Assembly: GCF_937616625.2 (NCBI RefSeq)
Contig: NC_065576.1
Location: 31,522,628-31,586,627 of the forward strand
Source of the DNA: Mercurialis annua
Taxonomy: Eukaryota; Streptophyta; Magnoliopsida; Malpighiales; Euphorbiaceae
Reading direction: 5' to 3'
DNA: 64,000 nucleotides
Shown: positions 57,100 to 64,000 of the stretch, in pieces
How positions within the stretch are numbered: position 1 is the stretch's first letter
How the letters are laid out: every line of letters begins with the position of its first letter
Notes under the pieces: generated by a model
The model's input: the letters and a program-made list of their open reading frames with translations, nothing else
What the model was told of the DNA's origin: nothing
Databases searched by the model: none
Translations under genes and position numbers: made by a program

Positions 57100-57388
57100 C
57101 TGATTTAATCATTTTTTATGACTTTAAATTTTACTTTTGGGCATAAATTAGATTTTTGTAGTACTATTTGTATACTTTTAATTTAACTTTGATCGTTTTG
57201 TATTAAAAAAATTGAATGTATGATAAATGTACAAGTTCTCATTTATTATAATGTATAATCGTATGACAAATTCAATGATTCAAATTTTCAAATAAAAAGA
57301 GTACTTCTGCATCATAATACAAATTTCTACAAGTATTGTCAAGGACACTTAAATTAATCAGTATGAAATTGATATTACAGTTAAGTAT
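56605..57388. other. AT-rich spacer with a long (AT)n tract
   Basis: No gene is recognisable. It contains the microsatellite at 57011-57093 and ends at the Tat-like LTR. Confidence 0.5.
57011..57093. repeat. Long (AT)n microsatellite
   Basis: About 41 uninterrupted AT units. It is likely to be highly variable in length and prone to assembly error. Confidence 0.95.
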
Positions 57389-57980
57389 TGATGGAGTCTG
57401 CCTTCTGATCCGGTTGTATGACTTGTAAAACAGGGTAGAAGCTAACCGGATGGTGGTTGTCCGATTAACTCTTCGATGCTAAAGTCAGTATTGAGTTTAA
57501 GCAGAGTTTTGTGTATATATTCTAGTTGTGTATTTAGGCATATCTCAACCTCCTTTTATAGTAGATGATAGTATACCTTGTAGAGTTGTAGTAGGAAGGT
57601 AAATCCTATTCTTTTTAGGGCTTGACCCTGATTAGGAGTGAAATTCCTTATTCAGACATGAGTACTATTTAGGAACGTCTTCCTAAATAGTATGGTCTTA
57701 CTAAGTCGGAGTTTGTATCCAAATAGGAAAGATACTCGAGAATATTTAGCAGATCTGGCAATCTGTCCGAATCCCAGGGTCGACACGTTTTGTCTAAGTC
57801 CTCAGGGATTCGGTCTTCTTCCTGTCAGTCGATATGATATTCTTAGTCGAGGCGAATCCTATGGATTCGACCGCCTATTGCATCTGGTTTGCCCCTTTGG
57901 GCGGGAGTCCGGTATCGTTTGAGAATGGATCTGCTGCAACTCGACTCCATTGTACTTAAGATAGGATTCGGTATCCATCA
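57389..57980 (-). repeat. 3' LTR of element C
   Basis: It is 592 bp: plus strand TGATGGAGTCTGCC...GGTATCCATCA, that is TGATGGATACC...CTCCATCA on the element strand. It is nearly collinear with the copy at 63410-64000. The polypurine tract abuts its right end. Confidence 0.88.
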
Positions 57981-57996
57981 TTGACCCCCCCGCAAG
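57981..57996 (-). promoter_or_regulatory. Polypurine tract of element C
   Basis: The minus strand reads CTTGCGGGGGGGTCAA immediately before the LTR start TGATGGATACC. Confidence 0.7.
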
Positions 57997-58484
57997 TGAG
58001 CTGAAGTTTTGGTATTTATGCCTTGGTAAATTTTGGAGGTGAGTCGTTTTACATTCTGGTGAGTCGCTTTACTTCTCCAACAAGATTTTTATTTTTCTTC
58101 TCTCTTCGACGTGTCGTTTGCTGATTCTTTGTTGTAACTTAATTTTAAGACAATTGTTTGTTCATGTCCTCTTTTATTCATATTTAAGTTGTTCATGTCT
58201 TCTATTTCCATTTATGCTCTTTTGAAATCATTTTCTCTCTTTGAAAACGCTCTTGCTTATCTGAACATTTGATTTTGCTTTCATATTTTTCAAGCTTTAA
58301 TTTTCAGGTACTCTTTGTGGTTGATTTAGATATTTAAATTAACTTCTTTGTTCTAAGTAGCTTTCGCATCTTTTAACTTCTCGGTTTCATCAATTTCTGG
58401 GTAGAATTCTCTTGGTGTTCTTCGTTATTTCCCTTGTTTGATCTTCTTTCTTTTTAATCTCTTGTAATTCCGTTCCTATTTAAA

Positions 58485-60298
58485 ATGGCGGCTAGGAGGG
58501 CAAAGACAGAATTTGCCTCAATGGCTATTACCGATTCCTGCCTTAGCGAAGATGAGGTCTGGGATATATATTATAAATATAACTTCCCTTCTGAGTATAG
58601 AGTTAAGCTTTGTGGTTTTAGGAAACCTACTTTTTGGTCTCTCGGTTCGTCCTATAGGGCTATCATTTTTTAGGAACAGCTTGTTGCTGGTCTTCGGTTC
58701 CCTTTAAATCCCTTTTTCGTAGAGTTATGTAGAGATTTAAGGATCTCAGTAGGAGACCTTCATTCTGGGACTATTAGAGAGTCCTCCTCGCTTTTGTCGA
58801 AGTGTGTAGGCTTCGGGGTCAATCCCCTTCTCTTAATATTTTTTAATACTTTGTAGAGTTGAAGAAATGCGATAGTTGTTTCGTTTTCGCTGTAGGTCGT
58901 AAGGGTTGTTCTTCTATTTATTTACCCTATTTGGACAATGGTTGGCGGAGATGCTTTTTCATAGTTACTCATAACTTTGCTTTCTTTCATCTTTCGGATG
59001 GTTTTTCTATTTATCGTCTTTCGAATTATCCTTCTCCTTTGAACTTGTCCGAGTTGATCCTTGCTTTTGATTTGTCATTTCATAGTATTTTTCAGCGTCT
59101 TGTTTTTAAAGTTTTGGTGAACAGTCACGTTCGGTGTCGATGGCTTCCTTTGGAAGATCCTTCGCATGGTTTGGCGGATCTTCACTATGCGTTTCTTGAA
59201 GGTATTTATTTCTAATTTTGCTCTTTTTCTTTTCTTTTATAGGATGTCTTCTTCATTTGACGATCTGCTTTCCTGTTTCAAAATAGATCTGGATGTTCCG
59301 ATCGGCGAGCCTGAAGTAGATGCTGCAGCCAAACCAATTCCTGAGGCTGAAGCTCAAGTCGCCTTGGTTCCTGCTGGGGCGATCTTATTAGCTGGCAACT
59401 GAGTAGTCGTCGTGGAGGAAGATGTTGCGGTTAGCGAACCCGCGGATGAGGCTATTATCCTCATTCCCCCTAGCTCCGGTGATTCTTTCGGAAGAGGTGG
59501 AGGTAGTAGAACTTGACAAGGCCATCTTTCTAGACTCGGAGGAAGGCCCTTGTGGAAGTTCGTCTTCCGCTCCGAAGTTAGCTGAGTGGGTTGAGGGCCA
59601 TGACCAGGTGAATTTATTGAACCCCCGGGTTCTAGCTGGGTACATTAGGAGCTTGGTGATCCCTGAGGACATTACCTGGTTCGCCTCCAAGCCCGGTCAT
59701 GAGCTTTCGGATATCGCTTGCTTTCATGGCTTCTCGGTGAGTTAAGTTAATTTTAGTTTTCGCCACTTAGCTTTCCTTGTTGATTTTTCTTTAATAACTT
59801 ATTTTCCTTGCTGTTTTCATGCCAGACCCTTCAAGCCGTGCTGGTTTTGAACGATCGCCGACAATGTGCCGAGGAGGAAGCTGAACGCCTCGCATCTCTT
59901 TTGGCAACGTCCGAGTCAGAGAGAGAAAAGTTGAAGGCTTCGCTGGAGGAGCACGATTCACTTATTTTGAAGCTGAAAGCTCAGGATGCTATTAACGATC
60001 GCCAGGTCAAGGTGATCGAAAAGAAAACCAATGATTTGACTCGGGAGATCGAGGAGCTTATAACGATGAATACATATGTTGGGGTGGAACGAATAAACTG
60101 AGGGCAGAAGTGGAGAAGCTTCACATTCGTCTTCTCGATACGAAGGCTTTTTGTTCCGCCTTGATCAGCGAGTATCGCCTCGCCATTGGGCGAAAGCTTT
60201 TGGAGCAAAACCCAAATATTGACTTGTTTGGCGTGAATGGATTGGATCCTCGGGCCATAGCTCATGAATTTTTCGAGAAGATGGCAAAGGATCGTTAG
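58485..60298 (+). pseudogene. Antisense extra ORF of the Tat-like element ('putative gypsy type transposon' family)
   Basis: The plus-strand frame begins MAARRAKTEFASMAITDSCL, and the core reads AGLRFPLNPFFVELCRDL and SLLSKCVGFGVNPLLL, resembling PF04195. Then come DNGWRRCFFIVTHNFAFF and LVNSHVRCRWLPLEDPSHG. After a low-complexity part there is a good intron (59737-59825, GTGAGT...GCCAG), then a coiled coil (LVLNDRRQCAEEEAERLASL and on to VIEKKTNDLTREIEELI) and the C-terminal IDLFGVNGLDPRA. Function is unknown; it is transcribed opposite to gag-pol in related elements. Breaks: TAG at 58671, frameshift near 58850, stops near 59401 and 60100. Confidence 0.8.
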
Positions 60299-60927
60299 TT
60301 AGGAAAGTAGATTTTTTATTTTTCGACCTTCGCCTTTTTGTATTACTTTAGTGATTTTGTAACTTGTACTTTCTTTGAATATATGGTTCTTTTTTCTTCG
60401 TTGTTGATTTTAATTCGAATGCTTGGTTTATTTTACTTTCGCTTTGAATTTCGCTTGATTGATTCGCTTGTGCTTTACTTTATAGTTGTCGATGTTTTTG
60501 TATTTTTGAGACTTAGTCTAAACTCTCTTTTGAAACATTCCTTGTGTTTTCCGAGTTGATTTATACTTTGCTTGTTTCATATTATTTTAGAGTTAATTTG
60601 AACCTATCTTTTGTTGGCATTTTGCCTTATTTGAGAGTTAATCTAAACTCTTATTTTGGCGTTCGCCTTATGTGAGAGTTAATCTAAACTCTTATTTTTA
60701 TCATTTCGCCTTGCTCGAGTTAATCTAAACTTTGATTTTTATCATTTCGCCTTATTTTCCCGTTCCTTTTTCCGCGTTTGATGGATCGTATATTACTTGA
60801 AAACTGAAGTTTTATTAATATAATAACTGCTTACAAAAAAATAAAAAAGATAATTGTAACAGTATCGGGTATGACACAAGGTCTTTACTAGCGATGGGTT
60901 ATTTGATTCCTACTACTCTCCTTTCTT

Positions 60928-61518
60928 CTATGGTTTGTTTTCTTGAAGATCCACAACGGACTCGTCGTAGCATTTCTTGGCGATGTTCTTATCTCCTCTC
61001 AACGTTACTACTCCCTTCTCAATCGGTACTTTCATTGCCAGGGCTCTTATGCTGGTTACTGCAGCTGAATCGTGGAGGAATGGTCTTCCAGGGATTGCAT
61101 TATATGTCAGTTTCATGTCCACTATGTTGAATAGGGACATGACCTTCTTGTTGATCCCCCTTTCTGGGCCGATTATGACCTCCAAAGAGACAGTGCCTAA
61201 CGGGTTGATTGAGGGGCCTCCAAGTCCAGATAGCGGGATCGGCACTCGGCGCAACCTTGTTGCGGTCCCTCCTAGCATCTTATACGCATCATTTGTCATC
61301 AGATTTACAGCTCTTCCTTCATCAATGATGATTCGCTCCATGTTCCAATTTTTGATGATGGTTGTTACTACCAGAGCATCATTATGAGGTGCTTTCACAT
61401 GATCGTAGTACTCGACATCGAAGATCACCGGTAGTATGTGTTTCTCTCTGATATTCATTTCTTCTCTCCTTTGTTTTCTCCTGATGGTCGAACTGCTATG
61501 CCCTCCTCCATTGATCAT
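60928..61518 (-). pseudogene. Gypsy aspartic protease domain of element C
   Basis: The minus-strand frame MINGGGHSSSTIRRKQRR leads into HVKAPHNDALVVTTIIKNW, the active-site region RIIIDEGRAVNLMTNDA, SGLGGPSINPLGTVSLEV and TYNAIPGRPFLHDSAAVTS. Order and motifs match the protease of element A (1869-2564), including D-E-G in place of D-[ST]-G. The reading stops at 60928, and no RT follows. Confidence 0.8.
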
Positions 61519-61519
61519 G

Positions 61520-61856
61520 TGTATAGTTCCCAGATTTTTGGATAGCCTCTCTTCTATCTTTTATTTTTACTTATCGTCTCTACTTCTCTTTTCTCCCTTA
61601 TCACTGCTCTTTGTTTTATGAGCTATGAACTTTCTTAGCTCGCAAGCATCTATCATTCTTTCTATTTCCACTTTTAGGTCTCAGCACTCATCCGTTTCGT
61701 GCCCGTAGTCCTCATGAAATTTGCAGAACTTCTTGGTGTCTCTGATTTCAGCTTTCATCTTAGGTGGCCATACCATATTCCTCACATTCTCCTTGATCCA
61801 CATTAGGACGTTGGTTCGGCTGGTATTCAGCGGTGTGTAATTGCGTTCATTGTCTA
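61520..61856 (-). pseudogene. Gag C-terminal fragment of element C
   Basis: The minus strand reads NERNYTPLNTSRTNVLMWIK, then FCKFHEDYGHETDEC with a TGA where the Trp of the DECWDLK motif is expected, then VEIERMIDACELRKFI. It is collinear with element A gag. The protein is cut at about 61856. Confidence 0.8.
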
Positions 61857-62211
61857 GGGGTGAATCTCACATAATTTATTGAAATCCCTTTTTTAAGTCG
61901 AGTTTTATTCTCTAGTCTAGTTAATTTTATAATTAAGTTTAAAACTAATGCTGACACGCTTACTCAGTGCTTTATCATAATTTGTGAAAACAAATATTAT
62001 AAATTTTTTAAAAATAAATTAATTAATAATGCGGCTTCATTTTTCACAAATTTTTTCGAAGCAGGGGGCAAACTGTAAGCTTTCGATTTTGAGGTTATTA
62101 TAAAATTAATGATACTATTGAATTTTAATAAACTTTAAAAGCTAATTTAACAATTTTATAATTTAATTTAATTTTTAAAAGAATGAAATAAATTTGAAAG
62201 CAAATAAAATA
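61857..62211. other. AT-rich spacer at the truncated edge of element C
   Basis: It starts CTAGGGGTGAATCTC and contains no gene. It continues after the MULE insertion as 63343-63409. Confidence 0.5.
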
Positions 62212-63342
62212 GTGGTAATTTTCCAAATACATGTTTCGGCATTTTAATTACAACTTTACATTGCAAGTTTTGACTTTTCTTTTCTGACTTTTTTTACTTA
62301 CGAAAAATATCTTTTTTTTTAATTTCACAAATACCTTTTCGGTTTTTAATTTTGGTTTTCGTTTTTTTCTGTTCGGTCGACCGAACCGACCGGCAGTTTT
62401 TTTATATAGTGTAATATTAGTGGATATATAGTGTTAATTTATGTTTTTTATAGATCTTTTTCTGGAATTTTTTTTATAGTGTAAAAGTAGTGTATATATA
62501 ATGTTTTTATGGTGTTTATATAGTGTAAGATTTGTGTATATGTAGTGTATATATAGTGTATTTTTAGTGTATTTATGGGATTTTGTAGTGTTTTTTGTGG
62601 TTTACACCATGAAACATTGCAAATACACCATAAACACTGCAAATACACCATAAACACTGTAAATGCACCATAAATATACTAAAAACGTTAGAAATGCACT
62701 ATAAATACACCAAAACTACACTAAAACGTAAATATATTATAAAATTACTAGAAATGCACCATAAATCAATTTGTTCTTTACAAAATCAGTAACAATAAAC
62801 AAATCTATGAATAGAGAAAGACAAAATAAATAATTATATGAATAATATAACAATTTTATAAATACAAAATTATAAATCTACAATAATTTATTTACAAAAT
62901 ATTTAAATCATTACAAAAAACCTAAAAACTTACACAAATCTAAAAACGAGTCGAGAAATCCATAGAGCGAAGGGAAGAGACGAACGGACTAGCGCGAACG
63001 GAAAAGATGAACGGAAAAACGACTGGAAACGACGAGAAATCCATCGGGAGTAGACGAACGGAAGCGCGACCGGAAAGACGAACGGAAAAGACAAACGGAA
63101 AAGTAATCGGAGGAGATAAACTGAAACTCAAATGAAAAAGAAGAAGAAAAGAAGAGAGAACTTTGAGAAAGAAAAAAAAGGTGGCTATGTAAAAGTTTAA
63201 CCTAAAATGAGATAAGACTTCTTTATATAGTGGGTATTTTTGATAAATAAGTTAGCTTATTAGGTAACATAGGATAAGAGAAAAAGATGGGTCAAAATAG
63301 TGTAAATACTTTACCAAAAACGGGTATTTGGAAAATAATCCC
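62212..63342. mobile_element. Non-autonomous MULE-like element
   Basis: Perfect 9-bp TSDs, AATAAAATA, lie at 62203-62211 and 63343-63351. The inverted ends are GTGGTAATTTTCCAAATAC (left) and GGGATTATTTTCCAAATAC (right, other strand). The 1131-bp body has no transposase. The left half is filled with ATAGTGTATTTATGG-type motifs and their complements. The right half has a short minus-strand frame (63131-62940) rich in FPFVFSVR-like repeats, with purine-rich AACGGAAAAGACGA motifs. Either could be captured or satellite-like DNA. Confidence 0.82.
62400..62720. repeat. Inverted array of TAGTGTAT / ATACACTA motifs
   Basis: TAGTGTATATATAGTGT-like motifs repeat from 62404 to about 62600. Their complements (CACCATAAACACTGCAAATA and similar) run from about 62605 to 62720, the turn lying at TGTGGTTTACACCATG. 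The region could form a long imperfect hairpin. Confidence 0.7.
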
Positions 63343-63409
63343 AATAAAATAAGCTGAATAAATTAAAGTGCTAAAAAAACAAAAACAAAAGAATACTTTT
63401 ATTAATTAT

Positions 63410-64000
63410 TGATGGAGTCCGCCTTCTGATCCGGTTGTATGACCTGCAAAACAGGGTAGAAGCTAATCGGACGGTGGTTGTCCGAACTCTCCGATGTTAA
63501 AGTTAGTATTGAGCTTAAGCAGATTTTTGTGTATATATTGTAGTTGTGTGTTTAGGCATACCTCAAACTCCTTTTATAGTAGATTATAATATACCTTATA
63601 GAGTTGTAATAGGAAGGTGAATCCTATTTTGTAGAGTTTGACCCTGATTAGGAGTGATATTCCTTATTCAGACATGAGTCCTATTTAGGAACGTCTTCCT
63701 AAATAGTCTCGTCTTTCTAAGTTGGAGGTTATCTTCCTAAGTTGGAGTTTGAATCCAAATAGAAAAGATACTCGAGATTATTTAGCAGATCTGGCAACCT
63801 GTCTGAATCCCACGGTCGACGCGTGTTGTCCGAGTCCTCAGGGATTCGGTCTTCTTCCTATCAGTCGATATGATATTCTTAGTCAAGGCAGATCCTATGG
63901 ATTCGGCCGCCTGTTTTGTCTGGTTTGGCCTTTTGGACGGGAGTCAAGTATCGTCTGAGAATAGATCTGCTGCGACTCGGCTCCATTGTACTTAAGATAG
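63410..64000 (-). repeat. Second LTR of the element C family, cut by the window end
   Basis: It matches 57389-57963 almost throughout (TGATGGAGTCCGCC... to CTTAAGATAG), with small indels, and lacks only the last ~17 bp because the window ends. No PBS lies next to its left end (63390-63409 is AT-rich), so it is not simply the 5' LTR of element C. It is more likely a separate insertion of the same family, with any internal region lying to the right. Confidence 0.85.

Larger units (their letters stand above)
57389..61856 (-). mobile_element. Tat-like Ty3/gypsy element C, truncated in gag
   Basis: From right to left on the minus strand: gag C-terminal part, protease, then a jump to an antisense extra ORF, PPT and 3' LTR. 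RT, RNase H and integrase are absent between protease (60928) and the extra ORF (60298), so pol has been deleted. Presence of an antisense ORF between pol and the 3' LTR is a known feature of several plant Tat elements. The right edge at about 61856 meets unrelated AT-rich DNA with no LTR. Confidence 0.85.

Noticed and set aside
56949..57146. Plus-strand frame with a long Tyr-Ile repeat
   Set aside because: It is the translation of the (AT)n tract at 57011-57093.
57692..57922. Frame conserved in both LTRs of the element C family (also 63722-63958)
   Set aside because: Similarity is due to the two LTR copies; nothing indicates that the LTR codes for protein.
59202..59242. Possible intron GTATTT...TTTATAG in the antisense extra ORF
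   Set aside because: It would be only 41 nt, below the usual plant minimum; the 59737-59825 intron is convincing, this one is not.
61857..61871. TAGGGGTGA at the edge of element C as a second hAT end
   Set aside because: No matching inverted end and no 8-bp direct repeat were found.

Overview
The window is intergenic DNA from a plant nuclear genome, most likely a eudicot. It is AT-rich and built almost entirely of nested, decaying transposable elements. The evidence is the mix of families: Tat-, Tekay- and Athila-type Ty3/gypsy elements, hAT and Mutator-like (MULE) DNA transposons, and a RepHel/RPA Helitron. The species cannot be named. I found no convincing host gene, tRNA, rRNA or CRISPR array. 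Almost every transposon gene carries stops or frameshifts, so nothing here looks fully functional. Most element boundaries rest on matching target-site duplications (TSDs) read directly from the sequence.

Left part (1-12.1 kb). A minus-strand Tat-like gypsy element (RT start, protease, gag, PBS and part of an LTR) is interrupted in its RT by a 1.2-kb non-autonomous hAT element. Next comes the 2.9-kb 3' LTR of a second minus-strand gypsy element, with an integrase C-terminal remnant. About 3.5 kb without recognisable genes follows, then a truncated copy of the same LTR.

Middle part (12.2-52.6 kb). This looks like Helitron-derived territory read on the minus strand. It holds a broken RepHel gene (Rep plus PIF1-like helicase), a broken RPA70-like gene, two copies of an unrecognised gene pair, a GRF zinc-finger pseudogene, and candidate Helitron termini. 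Later insertions split it. One is a 10.3-kb Tekay-like gypsy element (TSD CCTCA) that lacks integrase; it carries a LINE/SINE-type retroposon in one LTR and a truncated Athila element in its gag. Others are two non-autonomous MULE-like elements and a 9.3-kb KAONASHI-type MULE (TSD TTAAAATAA). That MULE encodes a MURA transposase on the plus strand and a convergent DUF1985/ULP protease gene on the minus strand.

Right part (52.6-64 kb). It holds AT-rich flanks, a probable 2.4-kb solo LTR, a long (AT)n tract and a second Tat-like gypsy element on the minus strand. That element has a 3' LTR, PPT, an antisense extra ORF of the 'putative gypsy type transposon' family, protease and a truncated gag. 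A further non-autonomous MULE with 9-bp TSDs and a second LTR of the Tat-like family close the window.

The strongest leads are the Helitron block with its duplicated unknown gene pair and mosaic 3'-end copies, the MULE whose ULP gene contains triplicated exons and TGTTGAT-rich introns, and the set of exactly delimited nested insertions.
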